This document shows, one piece after another, positions 12,065 to 25,700 of a stretch of 64,000 nt of DNA. The notes under the pieces were generated by a model. That model saw only the letters and a list, made by a program, of their open reading frames with translations, was not told the DNA's origin and ran no database searches. Source of the stretch: Trichinella spiralis (taxonomy: Eukaryota; Nematoda; Enoplea; Trichinellida; Trichinellidae); the NCBI GenBank assembly GCA_000181795.3, contig CM012953.1, positions 6,210,874 through 6,274,873 of the forward strand, read 5' to 3'. Every line of letters begins with the position of its first letter. The stretch's first letter is position 1. The position numbers and the translations under genes were made by a program.

Positions 12065-14419
12065 TTATTGCATGCCCTTGGGAATATTTGCAGATCGACT
12101 GGGAGTTCTGATGGTCTCGTCGACAGATAGAATTAAACAAGCTGCTTCGGTGGCTGCAGCGACGGCGTTCGCTTTCACAATCGCAGGTTCCCAAACAAAC
12201 GCTTCGATGTTGTCCACAACATTTGATTCGGCCAAATTAATTCCCGCTGACGGTTGTCCTAAACAACAAATTATTCATATAAATATCTACATTTTTTGCA
12301 AAATATTATTCATTCGCCTGGGATAAGAGAAGAGAAAAGAAGAAAAAACCAATATTTCATAAAAAAGTACCCACCCGCAGCGTGCAGTTCGCGCAGTTTG
12401 TTCAATATTTTTGTCGAATCCATTCCAGCGTTGAAGCACAACTGTCGTGGTATTACTTCAAATGCTTTCGCGTAAGCGGCTACAAAAAATTGATCTCTGT
12501 CTTTGATTTCCAAAGCCACTTTGCGCAAACGATTGCACACTTCCATCTCAAATGCACCGCCACCTGAGGTAAAATATACTTTTTTACTTAAAAAATAAAA
12601 ATAATTGAAAATGAGAAAAGAAATAAAAACCTGCGACAATTTTATCATTTTTCAACGCTCGTCGCACGATCATGATCGCGTCGTGAATGGAACGTTCCGT
12701 CTCTTCCATGAACTGTTCAGCGCCTCCACGAATCAAAAATGTGCAAGTTTTCGCCTTTGCTTCACCAGTGAATATGTTGTATCTTTAATTTGAAAATTAA
12801 AAAAAATAAACCTTTCCAAATTCAAATTTGCATTTTACCGATCACCGCCGATCTGTTTCTCCTGGAACATTGCACACGAACCCAACATATCCGGAGTTAT
12901 GTTGGATACTGTACTAATGATCGATCCGCCACAAGCAGCCATAGTTCGTTCCAAGTCAAGTGCTTCCACTCTTCCAGCACAGAACATGTCCCTTCAAATT
13001 CAACGCCGATTAAAAATATTTGCAAAATAAAAATAAACAAACAAATAAACAAACCTATCCGCAAACCACTGAGTAGCTACATCGCCAATTGGTAGTCTTG
13101 AAAGAACGACATTGACGCCAAGTTCGTGCAATTTTTCCAACTTTTGATACAAAATTTGCCATTCCGCATCAACTATCAACTGATATTCCTTTGAAAACAA
13201 GAAAAAGCATCCGGATAAACAAACAAACAAACAATATGCACAAAAAAGTTGCACAACAATGCATACTTGAACATTTTTGATCTGCATTTCTGCGTTCTCC
13301 CTTTCAGCTTTCAGTTCCAATTCAATATTCAGTAGAGCAATCTTCGGATTAACGTAAGTTTTCGGTTGCATTTCAAAGCCAGCATAGGAGAATGTTTTTT
13401 TAAACGCCACTCCAAGAATCAATTCCGATTCCTAAACAGAATTATTATTCCCCCGCAGTTGGGGAAGAACTGTATTCAGTTTTGTTTTACGTCCACAGAA
13501 CCGCCTCGTATTTTCTTTATGCCTAGCATGTTCAACGGCATTGAGTCGTCAAGATGCATGACTGCCTGGACAATCAGTTCAGCGAAATGCTGCTTCTGAG
13601 TAGCCACCAGTTTCGAACTCAACGTCGTACATGCGCACTTGATAAGCAACTCTTTCTTCGACATCCCTCTGCAATAGGAAAACTTTATGCATATGCAAAA
13701 TTCGATAAAAAACATTACAACAACACAAATGAGATACTTTTTTCCACCGATCTCAATGCTTTCTCCTTTGACATCAACTGCAACATCGTTCACCACTTGC
13801 AACGCCTAAAAAAAGCAATTAATTAACAAAAATGACAATAACAATTAAAAAATCATTTTAAAAAATAACAATTTATTACATATTTCGAAGCTTTTCTGTA
13901 AGCGTTGATGATAACTTGCGGATGTATGCCTTCGTCAATGAACGGCTTAGACATTGCCAACAGTTCCGCTGCCAAGAGCACGACAGTGGTCGTGCCATCT
14001 CCAATCTGAAAAATATGAAATAAACAATAACACAACAATGCATTGAAAAAAAATACATAAAAGCGATCAAATCAACCTCTGCATCTTGAGATTTTGCCAG
14101 GTCAACGAGTACATTCGCTGCAGGTAAAGCTACTTCGAGCGCTTTCAGAATTGTAGCACCGTCGTTGGAAATGATGGTGGTGCCTGTTTAATTTTAAACA
14201 CAATCGTGAAATTATAGATCAAAAACAGCATAAACAAACAGATTGTGAAAAAGATATCTAACCACTGTTTTGGACGATCATTTTGTCAAGACCACGAGGT
14301 CCCAGTGTTGTCTTGATGGTGTCAGCAATGGCTTGGCATGCTTGAATGTTGCCAATAATGTGTCGCTTACCTTTAGCCTGTTCAGTACCTGGTTTGAAAA
14401 GAATTATCGGAGCTGACAT
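12065..14419 (-). CDS. CCT7: T-complex protein 1 subunit eta (CCT7)
   Basis: Eta subunit of the TRiC/CCT folding chaperonin. Eleven exons, in transcript order: 14263-14419, 14077-14183, 13880-14005, 13738-13805, 13491-13668, 13267-13431, 13055-13188, 12839-12991, 12631-12782, 12375-12563, 12065-12258; 540 aa (human 543). ATPase motifs are intact: [23 protein letters not shown] and AGGGAFEME. Eta-specific blocks include [40 protein letters not shown] and [13 protein letters not shown]. The C-terminus is short and lacks the Gly/Arg tail of vertebrate CCT7. A TTTTTTCAG acceptor lies 11 bases before the ATG, so the mRNA leader is spliced. TCERG1 lies upstream on the same strand with 585 bp between its stop and this start. 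Confidence 0.97.
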
Positions 14420-14854
14420 TGTTCGTCGAACTGAAAAAACAAAATCCAACAAAATAATAATAATAATCAAACAGAGATGTGCAAGTTGAAAAATATGAAA
14501 CGCAGCACAACGTCATAGCAGGGAAAGAAAAAGGCAATCGGAAGCAGTTTTGTTGAATTCATTTAATTTCTCTGATGCAACCAACCTACAGTAATTTAAG
14601 GACACATAAAGCAAAAACTGCAAACCACCCTTAAATGCCATCTATACAGATGATGCTGCCCACTTGCGAACGCTGTCCAACAGGCTCCCGCGCTCTTCGA
14701 CCTGCATCGCCATTCAACCGCACATCACATAATCTGAACTGAGAAATAAGAGAAAAAACTAATAAAAATCAACATAACAACAATTGGAAAAATTAAAAAA
14801 AATTTTTATCTCACCTATTTAATTAAATATTGCCGGTACTTGTAAAAACATTTC

Positions 14855-14885
<31 letters not shown>

Positions 14886-15004
14886 GTATGTATGTATATG
14901 TATACATATACAACAAGCATGTGCACAATAAATAATAATAATAATAATAATAGAAAAAAAGATTAAATGCCCAAAAAATGTCGCAGTCTGCATTTTCCTC
15001 CTAC
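14420..15004. other. Spacer between TCERG1 and CCT7
   Basis: Holds the CCT7 leader region and the TCERG1 3' end. A (TA)n/(TATG)n microsatellite lies at about 14854-14899 and a short (ATA)n run at about 14930-14950. No gene seen. Confidence 0.5.
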
Positions 15005-18000
15005 TCAATCAACATTACTGATCTCTTTTGACGTGCCTGCCTTTTCCAGCTGGTCCAAGTAGCGTTCTAACACCTTTTCGCGTTCTGACGGCACGCACTC
15101 CAATACCAAATATCGTTCATCATTCTTAATAGAAAAATGAAAAATGCACCAATTTATTAATAATTAAGACTCTTACTTCTAAAATACTCAAAATATCGGT
15201 CAGATGCTGTTCACTTTCAAGCATCATTTTTTTCGATCTAAAAAATAAAAATCTTTTAAAATCCTATTAGATTAAAACAAAAACAACCCTTCACCTGTGA
15301 GTGATTATCTTTGTTTCTTTGAGAAGTTCAATGAAATTATCAACTGCATTTTGCAATTTTTCCATCAAATAATCATTAAATTCACGCTCACATTTCTGAA
15401 ATAATACCAGCATAAAATACATATATAATTAATTATTATTTTTGAAACAATTTTTCCCCTTACACGATCGCTAGAAGAGTACTGCGAATACCGACTGTCA
15501 TTTCGTATAAGTTTTTTAATTTCTTTCCATGTACAAGATAAATTGAACTGAAATGTGGTTCATAAAATAAACAACAACAACAACAAGAACAACAATTATG
15601 CATACCTGTGGCAACTGATCCAAAAGTTGCCTGTATTCTGTTCGATACTTACGCTTCAGCTCGCGCAAGTGTTCTTCGAAAAGTTCCTCTTTTTGACCAC
15701 GGTCCAGTGAGCTCAGCTCTTTCCACCGCTCATCCTTGCGCAGCCTCTTCTTGCTTTCTTCCCACGTCACATCGGTTGTGGTCACTAAATCAACAAGCAG
15801 CATTTTAAAATGACCTTCCGCACTGATTTCCTCGTCGCTTTCTTCTCCCAAAGGCAGCTTGTTCTTTTTCACATCTGGTTCATACCGTTCCTAAATTTAC
15901 ATATAATTCCAACACGTGTGAAAAATAAGCTTTTCAAAAAAAGAAAAGAAAAACAATATCTACTTCTGTCCTCGATTGTTCCTGCCTTGTTACGGTGGTG
16001 GCATTTCTACATTCCTTCTCCTCCTCCTGCTCATCCTCATCACCATCATCATCCTCATCCTCATCATCATCATCATCATCATGATCATCGTTTTCTTCTT
16101 CTTCCTTGTATGCCATTCTCACCTTTTTATTATCGACAATTCGTTCTTCATTCTTTAAAAAAACAAACAACAACAATAAATCAAAAATAATGTACATTTG
16201 AATGAATATTTTAAAACAAAAAACTGTATGCTTTAAAAATAGCCCCACCGATGAACTGCTCTCAGACTTTCGCTTTCTATTCTCTGTTTGTTTCTAAAAT
16301 TATTCACAAATTAACATAAGGGACGAGTTGTACAAACAATTTTCAAAATCAAATACAGATGAATCTTTCAGTGGCTTATCTTTCGAGTGCTGCTTATCTT
16401 TCGGGGCTTCTTCTTTCTAAGAAAAAGAAAATCAACCATTTGTTGTTCGTGTATTAAACAGAATTCAAAGCAAAAACAAAAACAAAAAATAAATTACCAT
16501 AAACCTTTCTTCAGCTCTGGACGTTTCTTTTTCGTTTCTCTATAAGCAACATATTTTTCAAAAAAATTGAAATAAATTCTTCCATATACAACAATGAAAT
16601 AATTTTCAATTACCGATTCAGTATCCTTCGATCGATCTTTATTATCTTTCGTATCGTCGCCCTGAAAATAAAATTTAAATTCATCACATCATCTTCTGCA
16701 TTCAAACAAGCAAAGAATTGCACATATTTCTTGGCGATCAAATTTATTACCTTAGATCCAGAAGCTTTCGTGCGAGAATGATCGCGCTTTGCCGATTTGC
16801 CATCCGTTGATCTCTGAAACACAACACAACATTTCACCTGCATGTCAAGCAGGCAACAAGCAAAAAAGAAGCTCTTCAAAAAAAACTCTTACATCCTCCC
16901 TCGGCAGATCTCTGCAATAATCGATGAACCAATCTTCACGCAAACTGCTCTTCTCAACTGCAATATATCTTGCATCGGAACTCAATTCTTTCTTGAAATC
17001 CACCCAACGACTTCTCCTAGTTATGCCTTCTTGTTCTCTTAATAATGCAAAAAATGCCTCCTTTTGCTAAAATTAACAAATTTACAATGTTAATCAAATC
17101 AATTTTTAAATAATTCAATGATGGAATGCCACTCGAAGATGCTAGATCAAAAGTTGTGCGCAAAAGTTGAAAGTGAAAAAGAAAGTTACTTTAGCACGTA
17201 GAGCGTGCTTTTCTTCCCGCTCTTTGTTGCGTATATCTCTGACAAAGTCGTCAAAAAGTGATTCGCGTTCGCGAGACTTTTCCAAAGCTTTGAAGCGGCT
17301 GTCATTACCGTATTCAGAAGCAAATTCACTGAACGTTGTTCTGAAAAATAAACAAATAATAATTTTATTCAAAAATTCCAATTGCAAATTAAAAAAACAA
17401 TTGGAGCCTATTCAACCCAATGCTTTTCTTACTTTCCCGTAATATCTGCTTCTTGGAGCAATTCGGCAAAATTCGCTTTTGCTTCTTTCAGCTTCCGCTT
17501 TTTTTCAGCACGTTCATTTTCAGCTTTTTCTTTAATAAATTCTTCAAAAGTCTACAATCGGGAAATTAATTGGAGGAAAAAAATATATATATATTTCAAT
17601 CAACTGCACACATACAGCTTTTCTTTCTTTACTCGTCAACAACAAATAACGTGGATCGAAAACGATCTTGTGCAACTCCTTTTCCCAAGTGGAAAATGCA
17701 CTGACCTAAAATGTCAAAATTAGAATAAAATAAGCCATTTATTTTCGATTCGCCAAGCCTACCTGTTTTTCTTGGAGCATTTCTCTGAACTGTTTCGTTC
17801 GAACTTCAATCGGAATCTGAGCCCTTTCTTGTGCAGCTTTCATTTCGGCTTCCATTGCCGGATCCGGCGGCTTGTTTACCGGTTGTTTCACTTGTGGTTG
17901 TTTTTCTTTCTGCTTCGTCTTAGCTGGTTGTTCAGATTCCGCCTTTGCATCAGCAGTGCTATAGAACACAAATTTAAGTTTTTTCAAAAAAAAATATTTT

Positions 18001-19880
18001 AATATTTGAAATGCTACTGCTACTCACTGTTTCGCTTTCTTCGGCACAGAAGTCTGCGAAACAGTCTCCGATTGTGCCACTGATGCTTTTGATTGACTTA
18101 GTGGCGCTTCTTTCTTAACTTCAGCTACAAAATAGAAAAAAATGTTCATTTTTATCAAACATTCCATGAAAAACAAGAAACAAAGCATACTTTTCTTCGG
18201 TTCCGGCGGATGGCTTAGCAAAAGATCAACGTCAGGCCGTCCGTAAAGTTCTGGGGGTCTTTCCCAAACTGACATCCGTGTATCTGGATTGTAGAAAAAC
18301 ACTTTCATATCGCTTGTCCAAACCACACACCTGAACACATAACCTCTGTGCTACTGACAAGATTCCAAAAAAAGTATAATGACCAATTCAATCCTACCAT
18401 GAACATCCGGCAACGGGATTGCTGCTGATTGGACGTGGCTTGTCTTGCTTCACGCTATCCTGAACCGTAGTTTTAGTAGCCTCTGGTGCGGAATCACTGG
18501 ACTGCACTGACGATGGCTTACCATCGTTGAAAGCTTCCGGTACAGTTTTCGTAACTTCAGAAGTTAACGTTTCAGTTCCATTTTTCACCATCGCACCAAT
18601 CGGCTCCGATGCAGGCTTCATTGAAACACCTATTGAAACATATCACATATTGAAAACAAAATTATCAAATAAAAAATCAATAACAATTTACCGTCCATTT
18701 CAGGCGGTCGATCCCACGTCGTCTCGCCAGTCATGGAATTATAATAATAAGGTCTGCCCTGAGGAGAGAAGTATTCCAGCCAAATAGTTCCTGGACCGTT
18801 GATTCTAGGATGCATTGCAGAGTATCCGCCGTACCAGTTTCCTAAAGTAAAATCTCTTAACATGCAATGCATATTAACTATTCTACGATGAACAATTTCC
18901 ATTCTACCAGAGTAAATTAATTACCTTTTAATATTTCTTTCAAAATTCGTTTGCTTAAAATTTAATTTTTTTTGAAAGCATGCAAAATTTTCTAAGATTA
19001 TGGTGCTAAAACACACTGTCAGGTCAAAATTACCAATAAACATATATAATTAAAAACAAAAAAATAAAAATAAAACATACCTTGAGAATTATTTAAAGCA
19101 TGATGTTGTAGGTGTTGCTGATGCTGCTGTTGTTGTTGTTGTTGTTGCTGCTGCTGCTGCTGGTGCTGTTGGTGAGCTGTTTCTGCATTTTTCATCCGTT
19201 GTCTTTCGTCAATAGTAACAATTCTACCTTGTATTGGTTTTTCCCATACTGATACACGAGTTATTGAATTGTAATAATACATCTTCAATGGAAAATATTA
19301 ATTCTTATAACAAAAGCAACAATTATTACTTTTCCATTATCAGCTCTAGCCTCAAACCAAACTTCATCTTGATTGGGTGGATTCAAAACAGTAGCTGGGG
19401 TAGAATTGTCCTTCGTCACCTCAGCATCAGATAAATTATGGTCATTTTCACCTATCATGTGTAAACACATTAAAATATACAAATTTCATTAAAAACAACT
19501 ACTACCCAACCTTGTAAAATGATAATTAACTCTTAAAATAGATTAAAGTACTGAAATTAACATTTTCCATTAAATTGACACAGATCAATCAATACAAATT
19601 TATAGAATATGTTTACAACTTGTCAATCTTTTTATGAAAATCATAACATAAATAACAAAACAAACTCTAACGACATTCTTCACTTCAAGAACATTTAACT
19701 GCGTAAGATTATATACATATAACATAAAAATTTAATTAAATACAAAGCTACAAAAGAAAATCAGACAAAAAAAGCAAATTTATAAAAACGTTACTAGATA
19801 AAAACTAACAAACCTATCAATCTGGCATCATCTGCAGTAATGTTATGTTCTGCGTTTTCAACCACTTCAAAAGATTCCAT
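15005..19880 (-). CDS. TCERG1: Transcription elongation regulator 1 (TCERG1/CA150)
   Basis: Nuclear WW/FF protein coupling RNA polymerase II elongation to splicing. Twenty-three exons; first 19814-19880, last 15005-15124; 945 aa (human about 1098). Three WW domains come first: [10 protein letters not shown]...[15 protein letters not shown] (split by an intron at 19283-19329), [28 protein letters not shown] (18692-18841) and a [15 protein letters not shown]...WERPPEL unit (18191-18330), which matches TCERG1 WW3 closely. FF domains follow from 17958 downward, starting with the diagnostic [23 protein letters not shown] glutamine run (CAG/CAA, about 19110-19165) follows WW1 and a long Asp/Glu run (about 16010-16110) lies between FF domains. 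Exons at 16249-16813 are very short, charged and weakly conserved, so their borders are less sure. An AG lies one base before the ATG. Confidence 0.93.
19110..19165 (-). repeat. Glutamine-coding CAG/CAA repeat in TCERG1
   Basis: Mixed CAA/CAG/CAT codons encode Gln/His runs between WW1 and WW2. TCERG1 of mammals also carries a polymorphic Gln-rich tract, so this region may vary in length. Confidence 0.8.
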
Positions 19881-22787
19881 TCTGCTTCTTTAAATTAGCA
19901 GTATAAACTTTACAGCCAACTCAATTCACACAGTAAATAACAACAAAAAAGCCAACATAACACTAAACAAAAAATAAATAAAACAATAAACAGATGCTAA
20001 TTTAACAATCAAATAATAAATTCTACTGAAAGTTAAAATTAAAAACGAGGTTTTTCAACGAAGTCAAATTAGCTCTTAAGGAATAAATTTACAAATGAAT
20101 AATAGAATGCATGCAGAGTAGCCATATATTTCCCATGCCACCATTATAAAAATATTTTTCACAAAATACATGGGCTGAATTTACTATGATAAAACCACTC
20201 AGTAAATAAAGAAACAAATTAAATAAAAAATATGTTAAAGTGACTGAACGTTTGATTTCAAAAAAATGACATTTACCCAATAAAATAAAATAAAAATTAT
20301 CGATGATTTCAGTAAGGAATGTTGAAATTTAGCATAAAAACAAAATTTCACAACTTATTCGAGTGCAAATAAGTAAAAGTTGAGAACAATCTCGAAAGAA
20401 AAACAGTCAAATCAACTTCAATATGACAAATGCTAAAACTAGCAATTACGGTAAAAAGTGGTAAGCAAGTTTAATGAAAATACTGTTTGCTGTTTAAAAC
20501 AATCAAATGTTGAAATTTGAAAAAATGATTATAAATAGCTTTAACAGTAAAAATTAAACTCTGAATAATTTAAATTATGAAATTCTTCATTTCATCTCCC
20601 AAAAACTAAAAAACTGATTATTATAATTTAGATTAAAAATCTAATCATAAAATTGCATATTCTTTTTATAGAATACATACAGAATGCTACAGTATTCTAA
20701 AATTGATACTGATAACAAAATACAATAAATTTTATGATTAGATTTTTAATCTAAATTTGAAATCGTAAAGTTTGAAATTTCGTTACAATTTCTGTATTAC
20801 AGTAATTTAATAATATGCGAAATAATGCTATGCTAAATGGAATTGCTTTTTAAGAAAGGTTTAAATGCCAGTAAGGTATATGAAATTTAAATATAAGCGA
20901 GATTTGGAAATTCTTTTTTATTTCATAATATTACTGCATCAAATTGAGATATTATTGCACAAGTATTATGCATTATGCACATATGCATACAACGTAATAT
21001 ATATAATTGAGGACTAAAAAATGAAAATGTAATGTATTACTTTTTATAAGAATTGGTACTTCTTAACAAGAATTCTTAATTTATTATCCAATTACAAAGC
21101 TCTTTATCATGATAAACTTCGCAGTACTTAATTTCAAGCTTTGAAACTTTCTTTATTAAGTTCCTTTAACATTTTGCTTGTAAATTCAACTACACGTAAC
21201 TCACTGAAAAAACTATGGAAAACAGCGGCATATGGAACAGTTTAGTTGATTCTTGAAGTCTTTTCCTAATTTTCTAAAAACGTAGAAAAATACATAACAG
21301 CAAAACAGTATAAGGTAATATAAGTTTTTATAAATAATACTGCACATGCATCTAATACTTGTTAAAGAGTTCATTGTGCATATTGAGTATTGATGTAATT
21401 TCATAAGTAACAAAATTTCTGCACTTGTATAAAAGATCTTGAATACGATGCACATTCAGTACTGATATACAATTCCTGTTTGTCCATTTCTGTAACAGAT
21501 ATATGAGCTTCACAAACTGCAAATGCTTTCCTCGTTTTCATTCATATTTTTCTGTTATGTTTTATGGTGGGTCAGGTCAAGCGGTCTTTCTACAGTATAT
21601 TACTTTGATAATGAAATTTACATTTTTAAGCTAAAATATTCAATAAGGATTTTCAAAATAACATTATATTATAAAATTGGATTATCATTTTGCTTTAGAT
21701 TGATTTATTTCGCCAAGTACAATTATTTCATAATTCAAATTGTCATGTCACAGCTTGTGAATCATAAAAAAATAAAACTATGATAAATGACATTAGCGCA
21801 GAGTTTAAAGCTAGATCATACGAACAATAGAGACGTTCAAGACATATTATTTGATATAAAAGATGTAATTGAATAAAATGAGGAATTTCTGAATAAGTTG
21901 AAAATGTGAACTTGATGATTTTTAGTAGATTACTGTTTGACATAGGAAGACAACGTCAGCAGAGAAAGTAAATTTTCCACAACTACTACTGTCGTATTTT
22001 ATAATCGTTAAAAATTTTTATACTTCTAAAAAAGTTTTTATAATCGTTCATGAATGAATGATCTATGGAATTGTAAACCTCTTTTATTAGACAATCCTAA
22101 AAGTCATTTTGACTTTAAGGGATTTTTGGGTAACGAAATTATTTTATTTTCCTAATCTTCACCAGTTTTTGCTTGATTTAAATTAAAACTTCTGTTTCAT
22201 TTTCAGTTGAAGATCAGCGGATGCACTGTTGATTGATGTAATTGTACTTTTTTTATGTTTTTTGTTTTGATAAATTGAGCACATATGCTGGAATTCAATT
22301 TTGTAAATTGTTGTAGTTTGAAAGTTATCATTTTGATAAATGATTTGAAATCAGTTAATTAATCAGTAAATTGCACTATTATTACTGACTGAATAGAACT
22401 TGAAGCCACTTATTGTTTTTTTTCATTTATTTTGTAGATGAATTATTATTCTTGTATTTTGAAGTCAGATTTCCAAAGTTGCTTTTATGATCAAATCAGT
22501 TTCACAAATTGTGGACAAAGGGAATTTTTTTAATTTAATTTTCTTGATGTAATTTAGATATTATAATTGAATAGAATGTAATTTTCCAGATGCATTTGTT
22601 TTTTTCATATTTTGAGGCAATTTTTTTTTGGTTACTGTGCGTGACAGACTGTGAACTGACCTTGGCTTGTTTCGGTTTTATTTTTTTCTGTCGCGCAACT
22701 TCCTGCAGCGCTGTGAAATAATAATTTGCAGTCCAAAAAATGACATATTTTATATGTAGGAATTATTATTAATTTTGTTTTCAGCGA
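19881..22787. other. 2.9-kb AT-rich spacer
   Basis: Lies between the divergent TCERG1 (-) and CK1 (+) starts, so it should hold both promoters. It has no supported coding exon, only short AT-rich chance frames. It contains a perfect 30-bp inverted repeat at 20625-20757, listed separately. A polypyrimidine TTTTCAG acceptor at 22785 precedes the CK1 ATG, so the upstream part of the CK1 transcript may lie in this spacer. Confidence 0.45.
20625..20757. repeat. 30-bp perfect inverted repeat (hairpin or tiny MITE)
   Basis: Arms 20625-20654 and 20728-20757 are exact reverse complements, with a 73-base AT-rich interior. Each arm also contains a small palindrome (TTAGATTAAAAATCTAA). This resembles a miniature inverted-repeat element or a cruciform. 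No clear target-site duplication is seen. Confidence 0.75.
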
Positions 22788-25700
22788 ATGGAGCTACGCG
22801 TCGGCGGTAAGTTTCTGCTGGGTCGTAAAATTGGAAGTGGTTCCTTTGGCGACATTTACCTTGGTAAGTTGACGTTTGAAATTCAGAAAAGCACTGCATT
22901 TGAAAAACGGCAATTCTGCTTGCTGATTTGCTTTGGCGATAAATCAATATCATTCGCAGCTTCGTGTCACTCGGTTGCTAGTTCTGCCCTCTCTGAAACG
23001 TTCACTGACTGTCACGTATTGCTTTCTAGTTAAGGAATTATTTTGGCAGAAATGCAAGCATGTCGTCGTCACCTGATTAATGTCGTGCTCGTAGTGGTGG
23101 TGCTCGTCGGTTCATACCGTAAATGTGAACACTGCCTTGTTGTGGAAAAATTTATCCAATCGAATTTTTCAAATCAATAGACAAATTTACATGTTTTTTG
23201 TGAGCAATTTCACTTGCAATCGTCTGGCTGTTCAGTCGAACAATCGACTTCAATTTCAATGTTTATTATAGTCGCTTTGTCAGTTTTGAGAAGTTAGCTC
23301 TGCGTACGCTTGCAGCATTTCAATATCGTCAGTATTGCGCAGTTGGAAAATTGTTTACTGATGCACTTATTTTTTATTCATTATTCAACATCAACAACAA
23401 ATATTCGTCGACGTTATTCATCTTCTCTAATATTTAGATTAGTCATCTTGATTTGTTATTCTTTTCTGCCACATCTGTTTAAAACTGTACGAAATCACAA
23501 ATAATGTGCAATAAGCTGGAAAACGAGGCTTCCTTAACAATTAACAATTCTTGAAATTAACTAGTTTATAACATACCAAGCAGACTAAAAGATGATGTGT
23601 CTTTTGTCATTTTAGTGAATTTCCTTGTCATATTACGGTGGCTTTTATACGAAAATCAGGTTTTTATTCATTTTGCCATATGAAATTTATATATTTGAAT
23701 TTTGGACATGATAATGAGAAGTAATATTTCTTTAAATTTAGTTTATTTGAATATTTTGTGACAATTGGGTTTGATTGCAAAGCTTGCATGATAAATGCAC
23801 ACATTGAAAAACAAACTGAAATAATTGTCCTATTCGAGAAATTAATTTGACAGAGTTTCAGACACTATATTATAAGAAGATAGAATTAATTTTGATTTTT
23901 AAATATCATTCATGATGTCCTATTATAGTATGTGAATATATTTTATAAATTATCACGACGTTTTTATGAACATCGCTTCGAGCGAAGTATAGATCATCAG
24001 CTTTTGTAATTAAGTATTTTTTGAAATTTGAAATTGAAAGATTTAAGAGCACACCTTAGAGACTGGCTGATGCATGGTATTTGCATTTTAGAAAATGATG
24101 AGAATACTTTAATTAATTTGTAATTTTTGAAATTTTAATCAAGAAATGGTTGTTATCAGGGTTTGATGGAATTATTGATAATGTAATTTCCGGTAGAGTG
24201 CTTTTCAAATATTTATGCATGTGCTGTTTCTTCTATTGCAGTTTTCTTTCATATTGAACATTTTAACGTAATTTTGATTTGCCCTGCTATTTCAGGAAAT
24301 TGCGATTCATTTACTTCAAATTCATCATCGATTATTTTCTACTTTTAAACAGATAATCAACGATGGTAGATGTTTATCAGTATTCTCAGTGCTGTTGTAG
24401 ATAGATGATTCATTTGCATGATAATTTTCTCAGTGGATATTGTTTTTTTTTGCTTTATTTGTCGTATCTTTTTTTCCTTTTATGTTATAGCTGAGCTTTG
24501 GATGTCAGATGCGACGATCAGATTCGAAACATTTGACAAACGATTTAAATTGGAACATGGGAAATGATTGAACTTGCCTGATCCATTGCTCCACTTTTGA
24601 TTGTCATCTGAGTTCAATGATGTAGAAAACACTTGCTGAGCTGCTTCTTAAAATTGATTTTTTTTGTTCCAAGAGTGTGCTAAGAGATGTGCAACTACAT
24701 TTGGGGCGGAATAATATCTTGAAATTATGAATACTCTTAATTTGTAATTTTTTTTCTGTTCTTTAAATTTAGTGTCGAATGACTGTGCACCAATGCGATA
24801 AAACAGAATTGTAATATGAAATTGAACATTTAGAAATAATTTTACAAAAAAAATATATATTTGCATACATGTATTTGGGATATTTTTTATAAATGAAATG
24901 TCTCAAAAGTGCTGAATGTGTTTTGTTGTTATTGTTCAAATGTTGAATATTCAACAGTAGTGATTATTGCTTTCTTTGGTGAATGAATAATGGACTAAAG
25001 GGAGGAAGAAAGAATTGTGCCGGGTTGATTTTCAATGAATGAAAGTTCATTGCGGCGTTGTTTCTGAAATGAAAGCATTAAATTTTAAATATCATTGTAT
25101 GCTTTTTCTGTGATTATTTTTGACGACGTTTTTCTTTATTACAGGACAAAACATGCATACAAAAGAAGAAGTGGCCATTAAATTAGAGTGTAATAAGACA
25201 AAACATCCACAGCTGTATATTGAATCGAAATTGTATCGTCTTCTTCAAGGAGGAAGTATAATATATTTTATTTTATTTGCTTATATGGTGAGACTTTGTT
25301 GATGAGATATTGTTTTAGCTGGAGTGCCTAGATTGATCTGGTCTGGTGTTGAAGGTGACTACAATGTGATGGTGGTAGAATTGCTCGGGCCTTCGCTAGA
25401 GGATTTATTCAACTTTTGCAGAAGGAAGTTTTCTTTGAAAACTGTTCTTTTGCTTGCTAATCAGATGGTCAGTAGGACGAATTAGAGTTTTTATTTTACT
25501 TATCTGTGTATCTATTAAGGGGTTTATTGTTATTTAGTTATCTCGCATTGAATTTGTCCATACTTGCGGCTTTATTCATCGCGATATTAAACCAGACAAC
25601 TTTTTGATGGGCCTTGGAAAGAAGGGTAACGTAGTTTATGTAAGTTATAATATTTTATGATTTTTATTTTCGTTATGCAAAAAAAAACTTATTTAAAATT

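Noticed and set aside
15934-16248. Reverse-strand Asp/Glu-rich ORF as a separate gene
   Set aside because: It is one exon of TCERG1 (15964-16152), with matching splice sites on both sides.
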